This document shows positions 1 to 5,950 of a stretch of 5,950 nucleotides of DNA, one piece after another (positions within the stretch are counted from its first letter, which is position 1; each line of letters starts with the position of its first letter). The DNA is from Campylobacterota bacterium. GTDB taxonomy: Bacteria > Campylobacterota > Campylobacteria > Campylobacterales > JAADDG01. The notes under the pieces are model-generated. The model was not told where the DNA came from, made no database searches, and was given only the letters and a program-made list of their open reading frames with translations. Made by a program: the position numbers and the translations under genes. Location of the stretch: the NCBI GenBank assembly GCA_013154075.1, contig JAADDG010000151.1, positions 1 to 5,950 of the forward strand, in the 5' to 3' direction.

Positions 1-278
1 TCTTTTATAAGCTCTTTATCGCTTTTTGGAGGAACGTTGATCTCATAAATATAGATCAAATTGGTCCCCTTATAATCAACTCCCGTCATCGTAGTGTATT
101 TATCCACTTTCTGCGGCAGATGTTTTTTGGTCTCTTCGGCCGACATTTTGACGATAGTTTTGTTCTGGGCTTTCATTTTGGCATCAAATTGATTTTGTAA
201 AACGGAATCCTCTTTTACTATTTTCGGATCTGCAAAAAGACAAACGGCTATACTCAAAAACAGTAGCTTCTTTTTCAC
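1..278 (-). CDS. Small exported protein of unknown function (N-terminal part, cut by window edge)
   Basis: An open frame runs from a GTG at 278-276 to the window edge, giving 92 codons without a stop. The GTG is chosen because an AAGGAG Shine-Dalgarno sequence lies 5 bases upstream and the product opens with a typical export signal, MKKKLLFLSIAVCLFA, with likely signal-peptidase I cleavage after residue 16. The mature part begins DPKIVKEDSVLQNQFDAKM and includes KKHLPQKVDKYTTMTGVDY followed by NLIYIYEINV. The pattern LPxxVDxxTT, then a beta-strand-like IYxYEI, loosely recalls small secreted proteins of several proteobacteria, but I cannot name a family. The product is probably periplasmic. 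It is divergent from kdsB and has its own extended -10 promoter, so it is unlikely to be co-transcribed with it. The C terminus lies outside the window. Confidence 0.82.
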   Translation of the reverse strand, partial: MKKKLLFLSIAVCLFADPKIVKEDSVLQNQFDAKMKAQNKTIVKMSAEETKKHLPQKVDKYTTMTGVDYKGTNLIYIYEINVPPKSDKELIK

Positions 279-308
279 TCTCTCTCCTTCTTAATTTTTC
301 TAAAAGAT

Positions 309-317
309 ATTATATCA
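309..317 (-). promoter_or_regulatory. Extended -10 promoter element for the small exported protein
   Basis: Read on the minus strand, 317-309 is TGATATAAT, a perfect extended -10 (TGnTATAAT). It lies 30 bases upstream of the GTG at 278, giving a leader of about 20-25 bases. No good -35 is visible at the expected distance, which is common for extended -10 promoters and for Campylobacterota housekeeping promoters. Confidence 0.6.
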
Positions 318-342
318 TATAGGCGGTTTACCGATTTTGTAG

Positions 343-348
343 TATAAT
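343..348 (+). promoter_or_regulatory. -10 box of the kdsB promoter
   Basis: TATAAT at 343-348 is a perfect sigma-70 -10 hexamer. It lies 27 bases before the kdsB ATG, so the expected leader is about 20 bases. No convincing TTGACA-like -35 lies 16-18 bases upstream. The sequence there is the end of the divergent gene's promoter, so the two promoters sit back to back within 40 bases. Confidence 0.55.
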
Positions 349-375
349 CGTCAATCAAAAAAAGAGGTTGTTTAG

Positions 376-1092
376 ATGATAATAATTCCAGCAAGAATGG
401 CTTCAAACAGATTCGAGGGTAAAGTTTTAGCCGACATCAACGGATACCCCATGGTGATAGCTACCGCCAAAAGAGTTCGAAATTTAGCCCCCGTTTTGAT
501 AGCTACCGATTCCGAAGAAGTGATAGACATAGCCGAAAAATTCGGATTTGACGCGGTAATGACATCCAAAGATCACAAAAGCGGAACGGATAGAATAAAC
601 GAAGCCGCTCAAAAAATGAATCTAAGCGAAAACGAAATAGTAGTAAACGTTCAAGCTGATGAGCCTTTTATCGAACCGGAAGTGGTAAAAAAAGTGATAG
701 ATAAAGTAAAAGATTTAAAAGACAAAGAAGATTTCGTAATGGTAAGTTGCTACAAAAAAATCTCTCCTATCTTTGCAAACGATCCAAATCACGTAAAAGT
801 AGTAACCGACCATCAAAACAACGCCATATATTTCTCAAGAAGCAAAATACCTTATGATAGAGAAGAGCATTTGGAATATTTCGGCCATCTTGGAATTTAC
901 AGCTTTACGGTAAAAAGTCTAAAAGAGTTCTGCTCCCTCCCTCCATCTCCGCTGGAAAACATAGAGAAATTAGAACAGCTAAGAGCCATCTATTACGGGA
1001 AAAAAATAGCGATGGTGGAAGTAGAAAGCGAAAGTTTTGGAATAGATACGAAAGAGGACCTGCAAAGGGCCCTCGAGATATTCAAAAAATAA
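376..1092 (+). CDS. kdsB: 3-deoxy-manno-octulosonate cytidylyltransferase (CMP-Kdo synthetase)
   Basis: KdsB is the cytosolic enzyme that joins CTP and Kdo to make CMP-Kdo plus diphosphate, the activated sugar used by Kdo transferase (WaaA) to start the LPS inner core. The 238 residues match the usual length of about 240-250. Visible family features are the N-terminal nucleotide-binding motif IIIPARMASNRFEGK (residues 2-16), SGTDR (69-73), VQADEP with the expected Mg-binding Asp95, YFSRSKIPY (152-160), HLGIYSF (171-177), EKLEQLR (197-203) and GIDTKEDL (222-229) with the second metal Asp224. Most homologues have VQGDEP, so Ala94 is a small departure. The ATG is supported by AAAGAGG about 8 bases upstream and by the family start at MIIIPAR. 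Neither flanking gene is on the same strand, so within this window it is a single-gene unit. The stop is one base from the stop of the convergent protease gene. Confidence 0.97.
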   Translation: MIIIPARMASNRFEGKVLADINGYPMVIATAKRVRNLAPVLIATDSEEVIDIAEKFGFDAVMTSKDHKSGTDRINEAAQKMNLSENEIVVNVQADEPFIEPEVVKKVIDKVKDLKDKEDFVMVSCYKKISPIFANDPNHVKVVTDHQNNAIYFSRSKIPYDREEHLEYFGHLGIYSFTVKSLKEFCSLPPSPLENIEKLEQLRAIYYGKKIAMVEVESESFGIDTKEDLQRALEIFKK

Positions 1093-1093
1093 G

Positions 1094-3238
1094 CTATCTT
1101 ACTATATTGTATTTTTTAGCTATTTGCTCAAACTCTTCGGAATTTATAAATCTCTCTATAAGTTCGTCTCTTGAGAGATTTCTCTCAAGCTCCCTTTTCC
1201 AAAAAGCCCTTCCTTCTCTCTCAGCCTCTCTATTTAAAAGAGTCCTATAGGCTATATTCACAAACTCTTCATCGCTAACATGTTTATTCAAAAACTCCGG
1301 AGAGTGAAAAAAGTCCATAGCTATATCGGAAGCTCTCTTCTTTCCGCTTCTAAGCTCCTCTACCCAATACTCCTCTCCTGCTCCGTCCACATCTCTTTGC
1401 AATACGTAAAAATAGAATCTCTCCACAAAGGCTTTTAGCTGATCGTCTTGATCAAAAGGAGTGATTTTATATCTATTTTTGCAAAGTTTTTGAAACTCGT
1501 CGGAAAAAATCACATAATTAAAAAGCTCCGCTCTCGGAACGCCTTTATTTTCAAGCTCGTTTTTCCAATAAATCAATCCTTCTTGATCCACTTCTCTATT
1601 TAGCAAAGCTCTATAAATCTTTTTGATAAACTCTTCGTTAGTTACGCCGCTTTTTTTAATCTCGTCACTGTTTAAAAAGAAGTATTTCGCTACATAAGCG
1701 GCCGTTTTGCCACGTTTGATTTCGTTAACCCAATAATTGAAACCGGCTTCATCATACTCTCTTTGGAAAAGATACTCATATAAAGCCCAAACATACTCTT
1801 TTTGAGGCTCGTCGAACTTAGGAGGCTCTTTTTGAGAAGAACCGGCTCTCTTTTTAGCCTCCAAAACGGCTTTATAGGCATTTACTCTTCCGTATCCGTA
1901 ATGATCGTTTCTACCGTCGATATAAGTTAGATTTCCTATTTTGTCCGCGGTATTTTCCAAAATATCCATAACCTCTTTGGCCGTCAAATCCTTATTGGCG
2001 GCAAAAACCAAAGCCGCCACACCGGCAACTATAGGAGCGGCCGCACTCGTACCGGCAAAGTCGAAAGTATAGTTATATCCGTTGTACCCTTTAGCTCCCG
2101 TTACATCCGTAGTGACTATAGTTCCATATTCCGATCCCGGAGCCAAAACATCCAAACTTTTACCGTAATTGGTATAGGAAGTAACTTCATCCGTTTCCGA
2201 AGAAGCGCCAACCGATAAAACGTAGGGAGATTCGGACTCGTCCTGATAGTATGGAGAGTCAAGATTGTATCCGTCGTTTCCGGAAGCGAAAATTATCAAT
2301 ACTCCCTTACCTCCTCTCCCTTTATACAAAAGATCTTTAAAAACTTTATTCATAGCGTCATCAAGGCTATACGTTCCCCAACTATTCGATATGACGCTTA
2401 CTCCTTGAGATTCAAGCCATCTGAAAGCCTTTATTGTATCGGAGAGATAGACTCCGTCTTTTACCGCATAAAGTTTGGCTTTGGGAGCGACACCTACGCT
2501 ACCTTTATCATTCTCCTCGGCCAAAATCAACCCGGCACACGCAGTCCCGTGCCAATCGCCGTTATAATCACCCGGCCTTGAAGTGGGAGAGGGATCGTCA
2601 GTCCCGTAATCGGCATAATTTTTATATCCGGCTATATTGTTTTTCAGATCTTCATGCCTGATATCTACGGCATCATCTATAATTCCTACCTTTACTCCCT
2701 CCCCTTTAGTGATCTGCCAAGCTTCCACGGCCTTTATATCCGCACCTCTTTTATATAAAACTCCCTCTCTATCTCCCCCTTTATTCTCCAAATGCCAAGC
2801 ATATTTAAAAAGAGGATCCAAACTTCTCTTTTTCCTCACTTTAATGAAATCGGGATGAGAAAATTCCACATTCTCGTTTTCATAAATCTTATTGGCTATT
2901 TCGATAGTTTTAATTCTATCTACCGTCTTAAAGACGTAAATATCGTCCCCAAGTTTCTCTACAAACTTAAGATCATATTTTTTCAAAAGTTTATCTTTTA
3001 AGCTCTCATCCTTCAAACCTACGATTATCCTGTCACTTACCCCTACAAAATCGTTATTTTCGTTTCTGTAATAGAAAGCTTTTATATTTTCAGCCGCTTT
3101 CGGGATAAAGTTTTTAACTTCATATCTCGAAAACTTAGCGTTTAAATAATGTTTTTTCCCTCCGCTGTAATAAAACAGATCTCCCGCAAAAAGCAAAGAA
3201 GATAGAGAAAATAGCAAAACTAATAAAAACTTTTTCAT
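1094..3238 (-). CDS. Exported kexin-like subtilisin-family (S8) serine protease with C-terminal DUF4214-type repeats
   Basis: A secreted endopeptidase of 714 residues. Residues 1-18 form a signal peptide (MKKFLLVLLFSLSSLLFA, cleavage before GD). Residues about 66-135 look like an S8 propeptide ending in VEFSHPDFI, followed by RKKRS (136-140), a possible maturation site, and then DPLFKYAWHL. The catalytic domain covers about 145-462. Its triad is Asp188 in VGIIDDAVD, His230 in DWHGTACAG and Ser398 in AGTSAAAP, with oxyanion Asn321 in ASGNDG. The DDA form of the Asp motif, HGTxCAG and SNSWG (284-288) resemble the kexin/furin-like S8 branch, but there is no P-domain. A short polar linker (464-480) leads into four DUF4214-type units (481-708). 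The acidic loop before the His motif may bind calcium. All catalytic residues are present, so it should be active; the substrate is unknown. The ATG has AAGGA 5 bases upstream. Its upstream same-strand neighbour carries a homologous tail. Confidence 0.93.
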   Translation of the reverse strand: MKKFLLVLLFSLSSLLFAGDLFYYSGGKKHYLNAKFSRYEVKNFIPKAAENIKAFYYRNENNDFVGVSDRIIVGLKDESLKDKLLKKYDLKFVEKLGDDIYVFKTVDRIKTIEIANKIYENENVEFSHPDFIKVRKKRSLDPLFKYAWHLENKGGDREGVLYKRGADIKAVEAWQITKGEGVKVGIIDDAVDIRHEDLKNNIAGYKNYADYGTDDPSPTSRPGDYNGDWHGTACAGLILAEENDKGSVGVAPKAKLYAVKDGVYLSDTIKAFRWLESQGVSVISNSWGTYSLDDAMNKVFKDLLYKGRGGKGVLIIFASGNDGYNLDSPYYQDESESPYVLSVGASSETDEVTSYTNYGKSLDVLAPGSEYGTIVTTDVTGAKGYNGYNYTFDFAGTSAAAPIVAGVAALVFAANKDLTAKEVMDILENTADKIGNLTYIDGRNDHYGYGRVNAYKAVLEAKKRAGSSQKEPPKFDEPQKEYVWALYEYLFQREYDEAGFNYWVNEIKRGKTAAYVAKYFFLNSDEIKKSGVTNEEFIKKIYRALLNREVDQEGLIYWKNELENKGVPRAELFNYVIFSDEFQKLCKNRYKITPFDQDDQLKAFVERFYFYVLQRDVDGAGEEYWVEELRSGKKRASDIAMDFFHSPEFLNKHVSDEEFVNIAYRTLLNREAEREGRAFWKRELERNLSRDELIERFINSEEFEQIAKKYNIVR
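1097..1798 (-). repeat. Coding repeats: four DUF4214-type units in the protease tail
   Basis: Residues 481-714 contain four degenerate units of about 50-55 residues: U1 481-530, U2 534-590, U3 599-650 and U4 655-708. Each follows FVxxxYxxLLNRxxDxxGxxYW, then a helix with EL or GK, then a phenylalanine-rich segment ending S-EF. Core motifs are QREYDEAGFNYW (U1), NREVDQEGLIYW (U2), QRDVDGAGEEYW (U3) and NREAEREGRAFW (U4). From memory, this pattern matches DUF4214, a domain of unknown function common at the C termini of extracellular bacterial proteins. The units are diverged at the DNA level, so this is an old array and not a recent tandem expansion. Confidence 0.8.
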
Positions 3239-3243
3239 AAAAA

Positions 3244-3248
3244 TCCTT
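3244..3248 (-). promoter_or_regulatory. Ribosome binding site of the protease gene
   Basis: AAGGA on the minus strand, 5 bases before the ATG at 3238. The AAGGATTTTT leader into the start codon is nearly the same as that of the propeller gene, so the two genes share translation-initiation style. Confidence 0.7.
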
Positions 3249-3266
3249 ATTTACTACTTGATAATA

Positions 3267-3272
3267 TTTATA
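3267..3272 (-). promoter_or_regulatory. Candidate -10 box for the protease gene
   Basis: The minus strand reads TATAAA at 3272-3267, about 28 bases before the ATG at 3238. A weak TTACGC-like -35 lies 19 bases further upstream, slightly long. The 105-base spacer between the two same-strand genes is AT-rich, so such boxes arise easily by chance. Separate transcription of the protease is plausible, and read-through from the upstream gene is equally possible because no convincing terminator lies between them. Confidence 0.35.
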
Positions 3273-3343
3273 CTTTACAAATGCTAATATAGCGTAACTA
3301 AAATAAGGTTTTAATAAATTAAAATATTTAATTAATGAAAAAG

Positions 3344-5911
3344 TTAAAAAAGATTCACTATTCCAAACTCCTTCGCATATCTTTTAAATTCATCGGAATT
3401 TACAAACTCTCTAACCAAATCATCTCTTAAATGGTTTCGTAAATAATCTACCCAAAAATTCACATCTTCATCGCTCGCTTCTCTATTCATCAAAGACCTA
3501 TAAACGATTATCACAAAATCTCTATCCGATAAATTTCTATTTTTAAACTCCTTGGAATCGAAAAAACCAAAAGCAATATCGGCCGCACTCTTCTCTCCGC
3601 TTCTTAGTCCGTCAAACCAAAATTCAAGACCTTCCCCGTCATACTCCCTATTCAAAGCCAAAAGATACATTCTTTTTATAAAAGCCTTCAAAGCGTCATC
3701 GGAAGTGAAACTAACAATCCCATACTCTTTGGATAGATTAGTAAATTCGGGAGATATAATAAATTTATAAAAAATCACCTCTCTTGGAATATGTTTATTG
3801 TCAATCATATCCCTCCAATATTCAAGCCCCTCTTGATCCGCTTCTCTGCCAAGCAGAGTCTCATAGGTTCTTTCCAAAAACTCTTTCGTAGTCAAATTCG
3901 AACCTCTAAACTCCTCGCTTCTATAAAATATCTCGGCCACCTCCGCCGCACTCGCTCCCTTTAGTAATCTGCCCATATAATAGTTCAATCCTTCTTGATC
4001 GTAGTTTCTGTTCAATAGCTTCGTATAGAGTCTCTCCACGAAAGTTTTGATATTCTCATCGTTATCGATTTTATAGGTAAGCAATCCGCTCCCCTCGTCG
4101 CAAACAATTACGTAACTTCCCAAAACCTTCACGTCTTTTGCGTTTTTCGTTTGAAGAAAGTTTAAAAGAGAAGGATTCTCTCTATCAGAAATATCGACTA
4201 TCGCGACTCCGAGATCCTTATAGGCTATAAAAGCTTTATCGTTTAGCACGTCCACTCCCTCTCCGTGATCTAAGAAAGAGGAGCTATTTAAATCGAAAAC
4301 GGAAACCAAAGAAGGCTTTTTAGGATCGCTCGTATCTATTATCTGCATTCCCAAAGAGTAGTTTGCCAAATAGGTATAATCCCCGCTATTTACCACATCC
4401 ACGGCATAACCGCTAAAATCCGTATCGTATCCCCCTATTTTTTTGGCCTGCTTAGGGTTTTTGATATCATAAATAGATAAAGTATCGTTGTACTCGGCCA
4501 AATAGGCATATCCTCTTATATCCAAAGCCATAGCGAAAGAAGAGGTTTTGGCACTGCCTATAATTTCGGGACTTTTTCGATCTTTTATATCTATTATCTC
4601 TATACCTTCGGATCTATCCGCCACATAAGCCCTATCTCCGGCCACCTTTATATCATACGCCCTTCCTGGAGTGACAAGAACGGAGAGTTTTTCGGGGTTG
4701 TTTTTATCAGAAATATCTATAATATGAACGCCTTTACAAAAATCGGTGGCATAAGCATACTTTTCTTTATAATCTACGGTTACCGACTCGGCCCTACATC
4801 CAAGCTCTATATTCGAGACAATTTTAGGGTTTAGGGGATCTTTAAAATCAACGATATCAAATCCTCCGAATGCATCCGCGATATACAAAAAGTTCTCTTT
4901 AGCATCAGCTTTTACAGGATTTCTTACGGTCTCTATAAATCCCACTCTTTTTGCGTGAAACTTATCGCTTACATCTATGATTTGGATACCTATATCTTTG
5001 TTGGCTATATAAATCTTTCCCCCTTCATAATCCATAGCCGTAAACTCTCCAAGCTGTCTATACTCGGAAGCCAAATGGATACTTGAAGGAGAGACGACAT
5101 TCGCTACTTTTATACCGCTATTTTTATCGAGAATATAGATAGTTTTTCCATCCGACGCACCTATGATATCCACACCGTGGCAATTATGGCTCGGCCCGTC
5201 ACAATCGAAAGTAAGTGTAGGATTTGTAGGATCGGATATATCTATCACTCTAAATCCGGCCTCTCCGTAAGATACATAAGCATAATCTCCCGCTACCGAA
5301 ATTTTTGAAGCCGTGGAATTAGACTCATACCTTCCTATCTCTCGTATAGAGTTTTTATTGGAAATATCCAAAATATCCACACCCGCCTCTCCGTCGGCTA
5401 CATAAGCTTTGGAATCTTCAACTTTTATATCATACGCCGTGCCGGGAGTCTTAAAAGAAGAGATCTTTTTAGGAGCGGAAAGAGACGATACGTCCACTAT
5501 CCATATTTTTTCCCCGTCGGCCACATAAATAAAATCTCCCGCTTTATCCAAACCGGTTATAGGATTTTGAAAAGACAAAAAAGAGAGTTTTTTTAAAGAG
5601 GTTTTATCTTTCGCATCTATTATATAAATTCCCTTATCTCCTCCTACAAAAAGATAAGAGCTCTCGGCTAAAACGGTATTGATATTGTCATTTAAAGGTA
5701 AAAAAGATTTTAAAGAGATTTTTTTTAAATCTTTAGCGTCAAATACCTCTATCCCATCTCCATTAACCGCATAAATAATCGAATCCTTAACGGATACTTC
5801 ATGAAAAGAATCCATTAAAGAGGAGATTTTATCTATTTTCAACCCCTCACCCGACAAAATAAACGGAATAAAAAATAATATTAAATATAATCTATACTTT
5901 AATCCAAACAT
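3344..5911 (-). CDS. Exported LVIVD-repeat (beta-propeller) protein with C-terminal DUF4214-type repeats
   Basis: An 855-residue exported protein without a recognisable enzyme active site. Residues 1-20 form a hydrophobic signal peptide (FGLKYRLYLILFFIPFILS). Residues about 40-610 hold fourteen repeats of about 42 residues with the LVIVD pattern, for example AYVADGEAGVDILDISN, IYIANKDIGIQIIDVSD and AYVADRSEGIEIIDIKD. Each gives beta-propeller strands, and fourteen blades would suit two seven-bladed propellers. Residues about 618-855 hold four DUF4214-type units homologous to the tail of the downstream protease. Its five cysteines (237, 244, 372, 392, 604) all lie in the repeat region. A role in extracellular or surface protein binding is likely by analogy with other propellers; the ligand is unknown. 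The ATG is supported by AAAGGA 6 bases upstream and by the signal peptide. It is the upstream gene of the pair, 105 bases before the protease. Confidence 0.92.
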   Translation of the reverse strand: MFGLKYRLYLILFFIPFILSGEGLKIDKISSLMDSFHEVSVKDSIIYAVNGDGIEVFDAKDLKKISLKSFLPLNDNINTVLAESSYLFVGGDKGIYIIDAKDKTSLKKLSFLSFQNPITGLDKAGDFIYVADGEKIWIVDVSSLSAPKKISSFKTPGTAYDIKVEDSKAYVADGEAGVDILDISNKNSIREIGRYESNSTASKISVAGDYAYVSYGEAGFRVIDISDPTNPTLTFDCDGPSHNCHGVDIIGASDGKTIYILDKNSGIKVANVVSPSSIHLASEYRQLGEFTAMDYEGGKIYIANKDIGIQIIDVSDKFHAKRVGFIETVRNPVKADAKENFLYIADAFGGFDIVDFKDPLNPKIVSNIELGCRAESVTVDYKEKYAYATDFCKGVHIIDISDKNNPEKLSVLVTPGRAYDIKVAGDRAYVADRSEGIEIIDIKDRKSPEIIGSAKTSSFAMALDIRGYAYLAEYNDTLSIYDIKNPKQAKKIGGYDTDFSGYAVDVVNSGDYTYLANYSLGMQIIDTSDPKKPSLVSVFDLNSSSFLDHGEGVDVLNDKAFIAYKDLGVAIVDISDRENPSLLNFLQTKNAKDVKVLGSYVIVCDEGSGLLTYKIDNDENIKTFVERLYTKLLNRNYDQEGLNYYMGRLLKGASAAEVAEIFYRSEEFRGSNLTTKEFLERTYETLLGREADQEGLEYWRDMIDNKHIPREVIFYKFIISPEFTNLSKEYGIVSFTSDDALKAFIKRMYLLALNREYDGEGLEFWFDGLRSGEKSAADIAFGFFDSKEFKNRNLSDRDFVIIVYRSLMNREASDEDVNFWVDYLRNHLRDDLVREFVNSDEFKRYAKEFGIVNLF
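3347..4060 (-). repeat. Coding repeats: four DUF4214-type units in the propeller protein tail
   Basis: Residues 618-855 hold four units with core motifs NRNYDQEGLNYY (U1, about 634-645), GREADQEGLEYW (U2, 688-699), NREYDGEGLEFW (U3, 754-765) and NREASDEDVNFW (U4, 809-820). Order, spacing and linker match the protease tail: U2 in both has an IPR or VPR turn and is followed by F-x-x-DD-x-LKAF leading into U3. Both proteins end with S-(D/E)-EF, then a lysine-rich helix and IV near the C terminus. No cysteines occur in this part. Confidence 0.8.
4082..5791 (-). repeat. Coding repeats: fourteen LVIVD beta-propeller repeats
   Basis: Taking the aromatic of the Y-(V/I/L)-A strand as the phase marker, repeats fall at residues 47, 88, 129, 170, 212, 259, 301, 343, 387, 429, 470, 514, 561 and 602. 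Steps are 41-47 residues, mostly 41-44. Each unit has a YVAD-like strand, a turn usually containing Gly, a (I/V)-x-(I/V)-(I/V/Y)-D strand and a loop often reading S/K-D-x-x-x-P. The longer steps, after repeats 5 and 12, carry loop insertions of about 5 residues; the first contains a Cys pair (237 and 244). Confidence 0.85.
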
Positions 5912-5917
5912 TAAAAA

Positions 5918-5922
5918 TCCTT
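5918..5922 (-). promoter_or_regulatory. Ribosome binding site of the propeller gene
   Basis: AAGGA on the minus strand within AAAGGA, 6 bases upstream of the ATG at 5911. It supports this start and therefore the intact signal peptide. Confidence 0.7.
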
Positions 5923-5942
5923 TCTAATTAAACTTTGAGAAA

Positions 5943-5948
5943 ATTATA
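5943..5948 (-). promoter_or_regulatory. -10 box of the propeller gene promoter
   Basis: The minus strand reads TATAAT at 5948-5943, a perfect -10 hexamer placed to give a leader of about 25 bases. The matching -35 would lie beyond the window edge and cannot be judged. The position suggests that the propeller gene starts its own transcription unit, with the protease as a possible second gene. Confidence 0.5.
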
Positions 5949-5950
5949 GA

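Noticed and set aside
221..278. Lipoprotein signal in the small exported protein (Cys13 in IAVC)
   Set aside because: The residue before the Cys is Val, where Gly, Ala or Ser is expected, and the Cys lies inside the hydrophobic stretch. Ordinary signal-peptidase I cleavage after LFA fits better.
372..569. Antisense open frame within kdsB
   Set aside because: It lies wholly opposite a well-supported kdsB, has no good RBS or family features, and is explained by codon bias in the real gene.
2434..3001. Several short plus-strand open frames opposite the protease gene
   Set aside because: They lie opposite the conserved catalytic and propeptide coding sequence, have low-complexity basic products and mutually overlap in frames. 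They are shadows.
3317..3333. Perfect 7-base inverted repeat with a 3-base loop as a terminator after the propeller gene
   Set aside because: The stem is made only of A and T and would be very weak. Such repeats are expected by chance in this AT-rich spacer, and no clear following U-tract distinguishes it.
3552..3770. Short plus-strand open frame opposite the propeller protein tail
   Set aside because: It is antisense to the conserved DUF4214-type units and has no RBS or recognisable product.
1097..4060. Recent duplication or gene conversion between the two C-terminal modules
   Set aside because: The protein patterns match, but side-by-side reading of the DNA shows only short scattered identity, so the duplication is old.
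5177..5203. Haem-c attachment motif at the C-H in the propeller protein
   Set aside because: The sequence is C-x6-CH, not CxxCH, so it does not meet the haem-binding motif.

Overview
This is an AT-rich window from a Gram-negative bacterium. The kdsB gene implies Kdo-containing LPS or lipooligosaccharide. The KdsB sequence, the very A-rich coding strand and the short leaders with TATAAT-type -10 boxes look like Campylobacterota (epsilonproteobacteria), possibly a free-living or vent-type lineage. That placement is inference from sequence style, not from a search.

Layout from left to right: (1) positions 1-278, minus strand: the N-terminal 92 codons of a small exported protein of unknown function, with a GTG start and cut by the window edge. 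(2) Positions 279-375: a short divergent promoter region with a -10 box on each strand. (3) Positions 376-1092, plus strand: kdsB, the CMP-Kdo synthetase. (4) Positions 1094-3238, minus strand: a 714-residue exported subtilisin-family (S8) protease with kexin-like active-site motifs and a four-unit DUF4214-type C-terminal module; it converges on kdsB with one base between the two stop codons. (5) Positions 3239-3343: an AT-rich spacer with a candidate promoter for the protease. (6) Positions 3344-5911, minus strand: an 855-residue exported protein with fourteen LVIVD-type beta-propeller repeats and the same kind of four-unit C-terminal module. (7) Positions 5912-5950: its RBS and a perfect TATAAT -10 box.

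The notable part is the tandem pair (4) and (6). Two secreted proteins with unrelated N-terminal halves, a protease and a probable double seven-bladed propeller, carry homologous C-terminal modules of about 230 residues. Unit-by-unit correspondence shows the module was duplicated as a block. A reasonable hypothesis is that the module is a common secretion, anchoring or docking tail, and that protease and propeller work at the same extracellular place. Nothing in the sequence proves that. KdsB and the small exported protein look like unrelated neighbours. I see no RNA genes, mobile elements, CRISPR arrays or attachment sites.
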